Shown: positions 1 to 11,839 of the stretch, piece by piece
Numbering within the stretch: the first letter of the stretch is position 1
How the letters are laid out: each line of letters opens with the position of its first letter
Assembly (NCBI GenBank): GCA_030765045.1
Contig: CM060962.1
Span: 168,435,194 to 168,499,193 of the forward strand
Direction: 5' to 3'
From: Tenodera sinensis
Taxonomy: Eukaryota > Arthropoda > Insecta > Mantodea > Mantidae
DNA length: 64,000 nt
Notes under the pieces: model-generated
The model's input: only the letters and a program-made list of their open reading frames with translations
Databases searched by the model: none
Told to the model about the DNA's origin: nothing
Made by a program: the position numbers and the translations under genes

Positions 1-631
1 TGTTCCCTTTCTAATTTTCAGAACTTTTGTCTACGTGCCCCAGCAACGTAAATATGCCTTATATTATGCTTTGATTGGAAAATATTTATCTCAATTATTT
101 ATCTCCCTATATATAACTTCTTTATAAAATCATTATTCTCACCCGTTAATAATATGAGTAAAACATTTCGAAATGGTTGCTATCGTACGTTTAAGTTGTC
201 CTAAGTTAACAGTTCGGAAGCGTCTCCCTGTCTCTCTCCTCCTCTCACCCTCCCTCATCAAATTCCTCTGCACTTATCACGGCGACAACGAAGATTAAAC
301 AGAAAATGCCATACCAACCTTGTCGAGGAACGTGAATAAAATAAATCTGAGGATAATTTATCGAATTGTAACCTCAACACATTCTTCTGTATACACATAG
401 TATACACTACATAATTCTAGGCCAACTGTAATATACAATTGGTGTAATAAATTTAATAATGGATTTTAAAAAGTCGAGAGGGCCTTCCATACCTATATTC
501 ATTTCAATGAGAATTAAAATCCCCAAACGTTGAACTATGTGGTTTTCTCTTCTCCTTCTGGTTCTGTTACCATTCCCGATTTAGCGTGGAATAAGTTTAT
601 ACACCGATAAATTTCGGTTGTCAGATTTAGT
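1..631. other. Unassigned AT-rich DNA
   Basis: No reading frame, repeat or RNA gene that I can recognise. A short pyrimidine-rich patch lies near 226-262. Read as intergenic or intronic background. Confidence 0.5.
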
Positions 632-642
632 TTAGGATTGCC

Positions 643-872
643 AAAAAATTATTTTGTTGTTTAACGACGCTGTCAATTGCCAGGATTACATCAGCGTCGC
701 TGGTGCGCCGGAATTTCATCCCACAGGAGTTCTTTCACATGCCAGTAAATCTACCGACATGGGGCTGTCACTTTTAAGCACACTTAAAAGCCATCGGTCT
801 GGGCTGGATTTAAACCCGCGACCTTGGGATTAGTAGGCCAGCGTCCAACCAACTGAGCCACTCAGACCAACG
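643..872 (-). mobile_element. tRNA-derived SINE, family A, full-length copy
   Basis: Read on the minus strand, it begins with a tRNA-like head at 784-870: an A-box-like 'tggctcagttggttgg' and a B-box-like 'gcgggtttaaatcc'. A tRNA-unrelated body follows, ending in 'cgtcgttaaacaacaaaa'. The insertion is bounded by a perfect 11-bp TSD, 'ttaggattgcc', at 632-642 and 873-883, so both ends are exact. Length is 230 bp. A second copy at 3961-4161 shares the body and the 3' end almost base for base, and a head-only relic lies near 33343-33440. The 3' end would be copied by a partner LINE (known biology of SINEs); no partner LINE is visible here. Confidence 0.93.
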
Positions 873-883
873 TTAGGATTGCC

Positions 884-1412
884 GCTTTCTTATTGGGTTC
901 TGGATTGGATGTACACGGCCTACTCTTGCCGTTATAGTTCTCGCTCCCGATCTCTGGCAATTGTGCACCAGGCTTTAGTACACTAGATAACAGACTAATT
1001 TCTAAATTACCGAATGCAAGTTTTTCCCACATTTTGTGCAGAGGTATATGAATTAATAAATTAAATGTAGGGTATTAAAATCAACAAGGAAATCCAAAGA
1101 AAGGCCTACATCAAACATATAAGAGTTGCAGCTTCAGCAATCTCCCTCCCCCTTACTGATAAAGTATATTCAGTAAACTCTCTGTAGCCTAAATAAGGCC
1201 GGAAAATTGGTTGAAATAAATACAGTTATCCAATAAACTATATAAAGAAATACCAAGAAAGAATGTAAATTAATTTCATCATTCGCAATTGTTGATGCCC
1301 TTACTCACGCAAAGCGTCGAAGTGTGTAAAGATGATCGAGTCAACTTACCTGAAACAAAAGAAAGGCAAACGTTAATCCATTAGAAGCAGGTAGGGGAAG
1401 ATTACTAATAAC
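884..1412. other. Unassigned AT-rich DNA
   Basis: Nothing supportable seen between the SINE at 643-872 and the MITE at 1413. Confidence 0.4.
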
Positions 1413-1799
1413 TAGGGAACGAACCTTCATACAGAAAACAAAAGGTTGCGGAGTTTGGGCTATAGGAAGTGGGAGGGGTCAGTCTGTTATAAGATGACAG
1501 CACAACTGAGGTCAGATATAGTCGACACACGTTGTTGCATAGCCTAAATTCAATACTGTCACCAGCTGCAGTAGAATATCCACTCACAAATTCTTGTACG
1601 AGTTTAGCAGTACGTGTATATTTCCATTTTCGAGCTGGGGGCATTTTATTCTGGGTGGAGTACTGAGAGACAATGTGTACTGTACGCAGTTGTGTTTGTG
1701 CTGTCACTGTACTCGTGCAATGGCGTCACGCTCTACCCATGTGGCAGGCAATTTGCGATCATCACATTTCGTGACAGCTGTATAAAGATTCGAAGCCTA
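1413..1799 (-). mobile_element. hAT-like MITE carrying a BED-finger fragment, copy 1
   Basis: A 387-bp element with terminal inverted repeats. One end reads 'tagggaacgaaccttcatac' and the other, on the opposite strand, 'taggcttcgaatctttatac'. Flanking octamers 'ctaataac' (1405-1412) and 'gtaataat' (1800-1807) agree at six of eight positions, consistent with an aged 8-bp hAT TSD. The minus strand encodes a 100-residue frame whose N-terminal part contains GDSIEFRLCNNVC, resembling the first half of a BED-type zinc finger; downstream sequence does not look like transposase. An inverted homologue lies at 14261-14657. I read both as deletion derivatives of a hAT that kept the 5' coding exon. Confidence 0.72.
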
Positions 1800-3409
1800 G
1801 TAATAATTCATCAGTTATAACTTTCAAATGAATGCGTGGAAAGGATTTGAAGTTTCTCATACTACCATTGCCCTATTACTCTCCTATAACCTGAATATCT
1901 GTGAACTCTTATCCTATAATCATGAATTCTCTTAGGTAGTGAGAGGAGAAGAGTCTGTTTGGACATAATAGATATGTGGACGATTGCTCGTCAGGTTATG
2001 TTAGGATATGTGAGGCTAAATAAAAAGACAGATGTTCTCAATGAGTTTTATTAACAGAAGCAGTGAACATTTATACATTGTGAAAGTCCTGGGTGCTGTT
2101 GATGGCACCTTCCAGAATTGGGTACTTATTAATAAAACAAATGTATTAAAACAATAATTTAACTCACAAGGATCAAAAGGTAGGTTTTACGCCGAGTCTG
2201 AGATACCTACTATATTTCATCTCATAGTATGTCGAATTTAAGTACTTTATAAATGAATATTATATTACACACCATTGAAATTTGCAAACGCACTCACTAC
2301 GGAGCCATTTATGCAAGAGTAGTTTATGGACGATGGAGGACAATAAAATAATCAAGTAAACAGAAAGATGAATTTATTTTCTACTGAGTATATTACCTGT
2401 TCACGATAAAATAATCTGCAAGTAAATAAGGGGAACTTTTCCTGGTACCTTTTCTTGTTTACCTGTAACAATTTTATTCCTAGTTAAGTTTGTCATAACT
2501 CATTCATCCTTTGGTAAATGTAGCGTGCCTTTTGTAATACAGTTCTATTTATAATACCATGAAGTACAAAAGTGAGACTTAGTATGAAATATTTAAATGT
2601 GTTAAGAACCAAAACCATTCCAATAAAAACTGGTATTAAAACAAATAATATTCTATCACTGATCTCATAACACAGGCTAATATGCCACGTATATGACTTT
2701 TCTCTTACAAGTTGGGAAAGCATTTATACCTACATCAATTCATTTAACTCTAAATCTTGGCGAGCTATCAAATTCTGGAAAAGTCATAACAGTACTGAAA
2801 TTTACCACATTACGTACGTACAGATGTATCCCTTATTTACTGCAATTAATTCGCAAACATTAACTCATTCAAAAGTAGCCACTAATTTATTAAAATTCCT
2901 TGACTAGCTAAAGCAATTGAAATGTGTTTATCTTTCATTAAACTCGTTTATCTCTGAAAACACTTCGTCACTTCTCTTTCAAATAATGGTTTGCTTCTTC
3001 GCTTCCTCATCTGGAAAAAAAGGAAGCTTTGCATCACATACAATAAGTTTAAATCGTATTTCGTCAGAAACATGCGTTTGAGGTAAACTGAATAAAAGCA
3101 AGATCGTGATTGTAACATAGCGACGGGTCTCAGATGCGTTTGAAACATTGCGTGTTGTGTTTTGGTATTTTGTAAAGATGTTAGGAAACAATCTTAAAAG
3201 TCGTACACTTTTAGCAGACTTTTCTATAAAATACTCATGAATTTCAATGGATTTAAAAATATTTATAATTGTTTTAACATTCTTCACTACTTGTTCTTGT
3301 TAAATGCAGATAAACCTAACCGATATATTGCAGTTTCATCACACAAAAGTGTGTAGTACGTGAAGTTTTGCAAGCTTAACAACATAGTGGAGTTTTGTCC
3401 TCTCTATTC
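1800..3409. other. Unassigned AT-rich DNA
   Basis: No transposase, RNA gene or SINE recognised. Minus-strand frames at 2493-2723 and 2979-3287 are short and AT-driven and resemble nothing known to me. Confidence 0.4.
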
Positions 3410-3506
3410 TTATCTATCTCTATCTCATCTCTGTATGTCTATGTCTATCTCTCTGTCTCTCTCTCTCTCTTCCCCCCTCTCTCTTTTTCTCTCTCTCTCA
3501 CACACA
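3410..3506. repeat. Pyrimidine-rich (TC)n/(TATC)n tract
   Basis: Imperfect TATC and TC repeats run into a short CA repeat. The serine/leucine-rich frame reading through it is a by-product of the simple sequence. Confidence 0.9.
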
Positions 3507-3947
3507 TTTCTTTTAGGCAAACATTTTTATTGTGAATTTATGGATTGTAAACAAAATCATATACGGAACTTGTGGAACATGAGGTTTCTTGTTATGCTCG
3601 TGATCAAAAACTTTTGGCTATTGATACGGAAATTCATTTGACACCGGTGGTCGACGCACACTCATTTGACTTCGGTAGTCTGACGCGTTCAGATCAACAG
3701 TTTTCTTTTAAAAATTTCGACTGGAAGACGCTTGGGATATCACTTGGCGATTAGTCGCAGGTGACAATCAGGTCAGCAATCAGTGTACCGCGTAAAAGCC
3801 AGAGTTTGTATTAACCAAAGGTCGGCATACCTCCATTTATGTCATTAAGTTGTTTCAAGTATTAAAACTCATGAAATACTTGTGTCATTTTTCGACCAAC
3901 CTATGCAGACCGTGAGGATAAAGCTCATTGGTTCTACTGTAGCAGCC
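3507..3947. other. Unassigned DNA
   Basis: Nothing supportable seen. Confidence 0.35.
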
Positions 3948-3960
3948 GTGATAAGGATGC

Positions 3961-4161
3961 TACGGATCCCAAGGTCGCGGGTTCAAACCCGGCCCAGGCC
4001 GATGGTTTTTAAGTGTGCTTAAAAACGACAGCTCCATGTCAGTAGATTTACTGGCATGTAAAAGAACTCCTGCGGGACAAAATTCCGGCAAACCGGCGAC
4101 GCTGATATGATCCTGGCAATTGACAGCGTCGTTAAACAACAAAATAATTTAATTTTAATTT
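3961..4161 (+). mobile_element. tRNA-derived SINE, family A, 5'-truncated
   Basis: Begins inside the tRNA-like head, just before the B box ('cgggttcaaacccgg'), and runs to the same 'cgtcgttaaacaacaaaa' end as the copy at 643-872. A perfect 13-bp TSD, 'gtgataaggatgc', lies at 3948-3960 and 4162-4174. The A-box half is missing, so this copy arrived 5'-truncated by incomplete reverse transcription. The B box is a perfect palindrome-like match to a tRNA T arm. Confidence 0.94.
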
Positions 4162-4538
4162 GTGATAAGGATGCAGAAAGAACTTCAATAGACGACCAAC
4201 GCTGGAAATACGAGTTCCCAGGCTCGACGGAGAAGAAAATCTGCATCACTATTCATGGTAGTTACTGTATTGCTGTCATTTGTGAAGATATATTAGATGG
4301 AAAAAATACGTATAAAAGCTAAACAATGTAATACTTAATACATTAGATTAGGTCTTCCCATAACAAGTGAGAACACACATCATTACATCACATAGAAACT
4401 GTTTGGAATAGTCTATGAATATATAACAGCGTTTCTGCTACTACCCTGATCTCCATTATGGTTGTTTCAAAGTGCGGAGAGACACCACTACTGTTTGTTT
4501 AGCATTATCAAGAGGCAGCGCGTGTCCGAATCTTATAT

Positions 4539-5271
4539 ACCAGGTTATGGTCTTAAGGGAATGAAGAGGAGAGGAGACACATTCCATGAAGTGTAACACG
4601 AGTTTTGTAAACTTCCGCGCAAACGTTCTGCTGCTTACGTTGCCAACTCACCTCTAATGTTATTCGCGCTATGTTCACTCGCTGCTAGTTTCTCTTAATT
4701 CCAGAGTTGTAAAATCCTACGAGTCTCTAGGTTTATGTAGGAAATAATGAAAAAGGTAAGGTAGGAGTGCTGTGAAATCTGCTATGATATAGCGCTTGCG
4801 TAAAACAGATTTTTATAGGATGATTGAAACAAACAAACCTAAAGAGGATTTAAAGTGGACGCATTTTTTGTTTTATTGGGTCACACTGTCGTTTGCTTGC
4901 CCTTATACACATGTGATCTCAATACCATACAACTAGCTTGCACCAAAGTAAAATGCATACTTAAAGAAATGTAACAGGTGACTTAACCTTATAGGAACTG
5001 CACGATGTTACGCTCGAGGATATATCACTTGAGACCAAAACAGACTGGTGGGGTTTTTGTAAAAACATAGAAAAGGTAGAAAATGATCAGTGGAAGAAGA
5101 CGGAGTAACTGGAAGTATCGTTCACGTGTTATAGTGTTGGCACTATTATCGCAAGCGCGTCTAGAAGCACGACTCGTGCTTCAGATATCGCTGTGTACCT
5201 GGAATTATTTACTTACATACTGGATCGCTGCATTCCTGCCAGGGACCATGAGCTGGTGAACAAACTGTAGT
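4539..5271 (+). mobile_element. IS630/Tc1-like DNA transposon, internally deleted, copy C
   Basis: The left end ('ccaggttatggtcttaaggg') and right end ('gaccatgagctggtgaacaa') are inverted repeats of each other and match the ends of the elements at 38640-39440 and 39790-40862. Only the C-terminal part of the transposase remains (about 4745-5060). It includes the GHTVVCL-like stretch and a DLNTIQLACTKV segment corresponding to DLNPIEL in the family, so the catalytic glutamate is replaced by glutamine. The N-terminal DNA-binding region and first catalytic Asp are gone. The 3' untranslated part is shared with copy B. Non-autonomous and dead. Confidence 0.82.
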
Positions 5272-6234
5272 ACCGCTGCTCTTTTTATTCCTTTCTTTGC
5301 TGTTTTCGGCTTGAGAATTGAATATTTCGCTACAAAATATGTATAGAAGTCACCTTACATTTTAAGCGAAGCCAGGAAGAAATAAAGTTAGTATTCGTGG
5401 TGTTTATCTGGCTGTGTGTGAGAAAAAATTAGCATTCAATTAATAAAAATTATCCTATTTGGTGATGAACGGATATAAACGAATAAATGAAGGAAGTCGT
5501 TTGGGCATACGCATAATGCTGAAATGTTTCACAACGAGAAATTTTCTTATCATTCTATGTACTTTCAAATCAATGTCCATTTACTCCTTTTTAAACTCTA
5601 GCAAGCTTCTTTAAATTGGTGCAATAATAATTAATACACAATCTTGATAGGCATAAGGACAACCACATACAAGAATCGTAGCTAAAGGGCCTCTTCTTTT
5701 TTCTTCATTTTTGGGTGTAGAAGATCTATAATCCGCAGGTTGCATAGATAAAGAAACCTAGGCGAGGCTGGGTCACCTAGTTTATATTATAAATTATTCA
5801 CTTAAAAGCTTGTTGTCTTTAACTCGTGTTAATGAAACTAAATAATACTCAGAAACTGTTTCAATTTACAACACTAAACAAGTGAACACTTAACTATTAG
5901 AAAGAAAGTGGATAAATGCAAATCCTTATGCTGCTTGACTTGACATATGTCAAGATGGAGTCGGATTACGATTGCCCCTAAATTCTCAAACTTACATGGT
6001 TTATTGTATTATCTCTTATCTCCATCAATTAAGTTTAATAGTCCCGTCCCTTTAGTAAGGTACAGTGGGTTATTACATGCATTTTTCTTTGAAACGTCAT
6101 CTGGGTTTATTCAACTCGAGCAATTGATATTTCATTCTATTTACTCTTTGCTCGAGGTCGGGAGAAACAAAAGAAAGAAACCAACAGGTCAATGTAATTG
6201 ATTGCTCTTCCACACAACCCTTATGTAGTCTAAA
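5272..6234. other. Unassigned DNA
   Basis: Nothing supportable seen. The 84-codon frame at 5947-6201 has no recognisable motif. Confidence 0.35.
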
Positions 6235-6401
6235 GTTGAAAAGATAGAATCAGATTGGAAAATGCAGTGTCTTAGCATTTTACTTTGAGCAACTTTTTGT
6301 TGTTTACAGAATTTTTTAATTTCACTTGACTGAATTTAAATTGAACAATAACATTGAAGTTAAAATGTACAGGGTTAAGTAAAACTTTGGATAGGAATAT
6401 A

Positions 6402-6465
6402 GGATCTGAACCACGGATAATAGTTTTCCGTGTTGTTGTTTTACCAACTGCTACCATGGCAGCAT
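6402..6465 (-). mobile_element. tRNA-like SINE head (minus)
   Basis: On the minus strand 'tgccatggtagcagttggta' is A-box-like and 'tggttcagatcc' is B-box-like, with tRNA-like spacing. It faces a similar head on the plus strand at 6697-6745; both start with 'tgccatggtagc'. No TSD identified. Confidence 0.5.
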
Positions 6466-6662
6466 GCCGGCACAACATTACATTCCCCAATTACGGGTAA
6501 CTAACTAACCATAAAGTGTTGTCAAATTTATTTTAAAATAACATACCATATTGGCGATTTACAATTTCCTAACCGCTGGCGTAACAGTAAACCACTAAAC
6601 CACTATTACGTCAATGAATGATAATTACTTCTTGTTCCACACAAGCCGTGTGTAAGCTAAAG

Positions 6663-6786
6663 TTGGAAAAGTAGAATCATGTTGAAAACTTTGTGTTGCC
6701 ATGGTAGCTCATTTGGTGGAGCTGAAGATCCATGGTTCAAATCCCAACTACAGCATCAAACTTTTGGTCTGATTCTATCTTTCCAA
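6663..6786 (+). mobile_element. tRNA-like SINE head (plus) inside an inverted repeat
   Basis: 'tgccatggtagctcatttgg' (A-box-like, 6697-6716) and 'ggttcaaatcc' (B box, 6734-6744) form a tRNA-like head. It is flanked by an imperfect inverted repeat, about 30 bp per arm (6663-6692 and 6758-6786, core 'gatagaatca' type). A direct copy of the left arm lies at about 6230-6262. The arrangement suggests a fold-back or composite element, not a real tRNA gene, because the acceptor stem does not pair. Confidence 0.5.
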
Positions 6787-6799
6787 TATCAATGTAGTG

Positions 6800-8408
6800 C
6801 TCAAAATGTTGAAAAACTAAACGAACAACAGGAATATTTTAGAAATGTTTAATGTCACGAGCAAAATTGACATGCGGTGTATACATTAAACAGCTCTGTA
6901 TTTTCCCGTTTGTATATGGTTTCCCAGCTATAGAAAGCTTTCTGAGAATGAAGGGAACTTCATAGGGTATTTATAGAAAATTCAAGATGAACACTTTATT
7001 CATGGTGTTATTAACTCAAATACATATTTAAAACAAAATCTTCGTGCGTATTCTAAATATATAGTACATACTGAAAATGTTTCCACGTAAAATATTATAT
7101 AGGCGGAGGATTCCCTGAAAAATGTTTAGCTGGAACTCTTTAAGGGAATGCCGTACCGAAGTTTGTCATAAATCTTGCAAACATTGACATTATTTATTCC
7201 ATGACTAAATATACTAAGGGCCCTTAAATTCAAAATTTATTTTGACCTTTTTATCACAAATACGTGTAATTTATATTAGGTGGATTAAAAGCAAGAAAAG
7301 TTTTTATCATCTTGAGGTGTTCGGAAGTTACTTTTCCCAAAAATTCACATTTCAAAAAGTTCAAAAGCCTATTTTCTTATTAACTAAGGCTAATAAAATA
7401 TATGACCAATTTGTGCGCTATATTCAGATATAGTCATAGGCGTTCAAAAAACAGTTGCTTTCAAAATTGCATCGTGTGGAATATTTGGTATAGGCTAATG
7501 CAATTCAGCTTTAAAATTTAATAACTTGAAAGCTAAAAGAGATATCAAACTGAATTTTAAAACCCTATAATGTCAATATAAGACACTATTGAAAATAACA
7601 TTTCAGCTAAATTGGCTGCAAACTTTAGAAAATCACATTGTAGTGTGCTGCATCCCCTTAACGGCGTCTGATCCAAGCATGTGGTTTGATATTGCTACCT
7701 AAAATTTGTTTTCTAACCCTGCAGGACCACAGGTTTATTTCCGGAGGCATGGAATTACTTGGGTCCATTGTACTATATCCTCTACTATAGGTAAAGTAGA
7801 GAAAGTATATTGTGTATGGATATGCCTAACATAAGCATTTTCATGTTGATATTTACGGTGCTTTACTTTGATGAGTAGAAAAGTAAACTTTAGTGTAATG
7901 CTTTGAAATTACAGTGAATAGGAAAAGCCGTGTGAAGTTGCACATTACAATTTTTCACTTTCTGTTAACCTTTTAATAATCCTAACTGTATGCATGCTTC
8001 ATGCTCTCGAGTGTAACATCCGTTTCAATACTCAATTACTCCGTGTATGAAACTCGGCAGGCAAACACTGAGCTGCATGGCGTTGTGTTTATGCTTTTGT
8101 TTCTTTCTGAAGGGTGAGAGGGGAAACGTCCCACGAGAGCTGACTCCGCCTTTGCGATATAAATCAGGAGAATGAATAGAAACCTAATTCTGAAAGAAGT
8201 AAAAAGACTGCAAACGCTTCTAGAAAGCATTTCGTAGGTTAAAGTCGCCTATTACTGCTGTCATAGAAAGGTGACCTTTACAGCTTCATGTTGAAACGGT
8301 AGGTCGCATCTTTTATGACCTGCACAATGGCTTAGTGTGAGTGAAATTTGACTTTTCCAAGCTTCGCTGCTCTCTAATATCTTTATCAGTAGCTGCCCTT
8401 TACGAGAG
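6800..8408. other. Unassigned AT-rich DNA, possible repeat fragment at left
   Basis: About 6900-7000 ('gaatgaagggaacttcatag') resembles the interspersed R repeat described at 45540-46746. The rest, to 8408, shows no protein or RNA signature I recognise. Confidence 0.35.
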
Positions 8409-8545
8409 CTGGGACCTCGATAGTTCGATACACTCGATACTCGGTGGTATCGAGATACGTCTAATACTTTGAGATAAACTTTCGATACTTTTTTAAGTTT
8501 TGCATTATTGAAAATTATTGCGTTTCACTTTATGCTACATAAGCA
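8409..8545. mobile_element. Terminal fragment of a ZBED-type hAT
   Basis: Repeated 'cgatact' motifs and the block 'ttttgcattattgaaaatta' match the left part of the complete non-autonomous element at 19740-20570. Only this end is present. Bounds are approximate and no TSD was found. Confidence 0.6.
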
Positions 8546-9970
8546 AGCCCCGGATTTTTAGGTTCTAAATAGTTAAAGACAAACCCACACACCCTGGAAG
8601 AATTAAAACAAAATATCAGCCAAGAAATTGCCAGCATTTCTCAACATGAACTACGGCGAGTGATGAATAGTTTCCTAAAGAGGTGTCAAAACTGGATGTA
8701 TGGACAACGAGGGTGGCCGTTTCAGCAACCCCTTTCACAAAGTAAAACCTTTAAAATAGTTTTAAAAATGTTATATGGTTTCATCCGCGCCATTCTATGA
8801 TAGCGACAGGTGGCAAAGAGCGCCGAGGATGCGGACAGGCAAAACACCGCGCAGCCCATTCGGAACTTTTTAGCTCTCTCTGTATTTGAAAGTATTAACT
8901 TCAATACACCTTCGATTAGTATGGGGCTGAAAACAATCTCAGATACTCATTTTGGTATTGCTCGTAGTATGGCATTGAAAAGCATACAATTAATTTTAAC
9001 AACTACATGCACAAACGTTTTCAGTACACATTTGCACTCCTCGTACGACAATGAACAATGAAAATTCTCAGGTGTAAACTCTGTTCTGTCTTCCGTTAAA
9101 ATGCGTATTAAAGTGGAGAAACTCGATTCCACTTCACATCAGGTAGGGGGCGCGGACTTCATTTCGGCTATATGCTTAGGGTTCTTGCACGTTTTCTCCA
9201 CAGAGAACGCAACCGATTGTTGCTACGACCTTGAAATCTGATATCGCCAAAACTCGATCTTATACTGTATGTTAATTGTAGGGACTCTCTAGAATGAAAA
9301 ATGCATTAATACATACTACCCAATAATTCTGTCCCGTATATACCGTGAAATTCTCTATTTTCACTTAATTTGACGAAAATCCCGGGTCCCGTATTTTTTT
9401 TAAGATATACCCTGTATTTTTAGAATTCCCGCCATTCATTCTTTTATACCTATTAGGCGATGATTGATTTGATACTCTTTGTCACTTCCTTTCCTTTGCC
9501 CCACTCAGTGATTAAAAGAAAAGGCCTTCAATCACTGTAAGTGTAATCTGTTTCAGGTATAGAAGCTCTGTTCTGGTGTATTTCTTTCTTTCTTCTTCTT
9601 TCCCCCCCCCCCCCTATCTTTTTTACACTTGCAGGAATTTATGTAATTTGTGTTGTTAATGTAGTGATATAATTTTTCTATGAAGAATAATACAATACAA
9701 TTATTTACCATTTGTTATTCTGCACGAGTAGTCACTTTATGTCCCTTATTTTTGGCATTTAGCCGTTATTTTCACTTCTGTTACACTATCATCCAAAGAG
9801 TTGACAACCCTTGTGGCGGAGGGTCCATGTTTGCCGTTACCCTAGCTAACAGTTTAAAAATGATAAATAATGCAGCTCATGCTTAGGTGTGTTTTGACAC
9901 ATTGCATTAGAATAACAATAAAATGAATAACCGTCTTTTATATACACAATACATTCAATGGAAATAGTTC
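8546..9970. other. Unassigned DNA with a C-run
   Basis: Nothing coding recognised. A C homopolymer of 13 lies at 9602-9614. Confidence 0.35.
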
Positions 9971-10176
9971 AAACGGCGTACACCGCACTCCTGTTTCCCT
10001 AGTCAGGGAAGCCAACGCCAGAGATGAGAGAACATCAGGAGCGCGCTTGCGCAGAGTATGCAGTCGACAATGCAGCGCACTTCATTTCTGCTTCGTGCTA
10101 ACGTGAGCGTGTTTGCCCAGTTGGAAATGCAAACACGTGGCAAGTGCATGTTTGTGAACTGTGAAATTCTGTTGTT

Positions 10177-10362
10177 ATGGTGAGTTTTACCACCTACTGC
10201 TTCACTGAAGAAGGAACTATGACGGAGAATGAATGTGATTGTGTTACTGAAAACGTATTAAACCCTTCATTTCCTAGCAGAAGCTTTTCTGAAAAAATAC
10301 AGATCATAGACAGTGGCAGACCAACACCTAATTTAAAAAGTATGGCAGCAGAAAAAAGGTAA
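10177..10362 (+). pseudogene. 5' fragment of a ZMYM1-like hAT transposase
   Basis: A 61-residue frame starting MVSFTTYCFTEEG and containing KIQIIDSGRPTPNL. A G-R/H-P-T-P/E motif shortly before the TTF zinc finger is typical of ZMYM1-like hAT transposases, and the copy at 52066-53640 has LNCGHPTESL at the equivalent place. The frame ends at a possible splice donor ('aaaaaaggtaaag', 10354-10366), so it could be a first coding exon. No zinc finger or catalytic part follows within several kb, so I call it a 5' fragment. The GC-richer sequence just upstream (9990-10140) may be its promoter. The fragment is too short for certainty; it could also be a domesticated exon, but nothing supports that. 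Confidence 0.5.
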
Positions 10363-10456
10363 AGTGCGACAGTTTAATAATATTTGGTATTCAAATGAAA
10401 CATGGCTCTATGGTTGTAAAAAGACATGCTATTTATATAGTTGACCCTACCGTTTA

Positions 10457-10700
10457 TTTTCATTATATATATGAAAATATATATAGTTTGTTGGACAATT
10501 CAACAAACTATATCTTACCTGCTCGGACGAACGTGAGCTCTAGAAGTTCCACATAGAAATGGCAGTTTGTCCCCAACAAACTGCGGGTTATCTTGGCTGC
10601 GAAATCATCTCACAAGACAATCTCCTGATTGTCACAAGAATAACCTTACAACAATTGGGACTTTGTCCCAATGTCATGACAGGATCGTCAGGATAAATAA
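10457..10700. repeat. Cluster of short perfect hairpins
   Basis: At least three small inverted repeats lie in a row: 'ttttcat'/'atgaaaa' (10457-10477); a perfect 13-bp stem 'atatagtttgttg'/'caacaaactatat' with a 7-nt loop (10481-10513); and 'gcagtttgt'/'acaaactgc' (10562-10584). A 'ttgggac'/'gtcccaa' stem follows near 10656. The recurrent ACAAACT suggests related units. Function unknown. Confidence 0.6.
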
Positions 10701-10984
10701 TGACTAAGGTAAATTTATGGAATATGGTACAGTTATGAGATTTTAGATGTCACACAGGGCCAAGATACGCACATCTGGTAGTTTAGATATCGACAGAAGT
10801 TACACTGGACAAAGGAATTAAATCGTTTGAAAATATTGAAAGACGGAGATGCTCGGAGAGAAGACCTGAGATTTCGGGGGAAGGATTGCGGATCGAAGTT
10901 TACCCAGGGCCAGGAAGTCCACAACAGCTGATTGTGTAGTTAAAACGGTAATTGTAATCCAGTACTGTTCCAAAAAAGAGTGAT

Positions 10985-11640
10985 TTAAACTTTTCAAAAG
11001 AAATATTTGGTAGAAATTTCGAATTCAGAAATTTTAAGATTTAAAATTTAAAATTTTGAAAAAATTGAATAGAAAATTTTGAGACTAAAAAATTAAAAAT
11101 AAATTACAGTTATACTAAAAATCACGCTAGCCCATGTAGTCCTATTTACTCTGGGTGACTTTTGCATAACTGGTAAACCGTAAGAGATAGACAAAACCTT
11201 ACTATACAAAAAATGTAGATCTTGCTAAAATACACATTTCATGTCGAAATAATTTTTTTATAGAGTGAACCATTTCAGAGATATTCCTTGTTATTTGTGT
11301 GAGTTTTGGAGAACATACTTCTGGCAAATGGAACATCGTTATTCATTTTTATATGTTAACTGTGCAAAGAGAACAGAATTTCAAAGCTTTAAAAGACTTC
11401 AACTATGGCTCAAGGACTACTGTATTCCCATATTTCCCTTGTACCTACAAGGTAATAAAGAATAAGATCATTTTTGTAAATTTTTATCTCAACTAACATG
11501 AAGTAGATATAAGAGTTTGTAAGAGTGGTTCGTACAGGAGTAGAGAACGTTATGTTGAGTGCAACACATCAGATTTTTACAATAAAATGTATTATTTCGT
11601 TTGTATAAATTAGTTTTTATTTTACACTTATTACAAAATT
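10985..11640 (-). mobile_element. Interspersed repeat R, minus-strand copy
   Basis: Reverse complement of the repeat at 45540-46746. It contains the counterpart of one 232-bp unit (about 11330-11580, with 'acacatcaga') and of the following single-copy part ('gagatattccttg', 'tgtagatcttgctaaaa', 'catgtagtcc'). It has no coding capacity. It lacks the (CA)n end that marks other copies. Confidence 0.65.
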
Positions 11641-11839
11641 TTGAAATATAATGTACTACTTGACTTTGTACAACAAATTCTTCATACTTAAGAGTTATTT
11701 TCTACTGTTTTGTTCGGTTTGTCATAAAAACGTATTTTTTTTTCAAACCATATTTTTAATTTTTAGTCTCAATTTTTTTTTTTCTATTCGATTTCTTTTA
11801 ATTCGAAATCTTTTTCCGGCGAGCAAAATCTATGACTTC

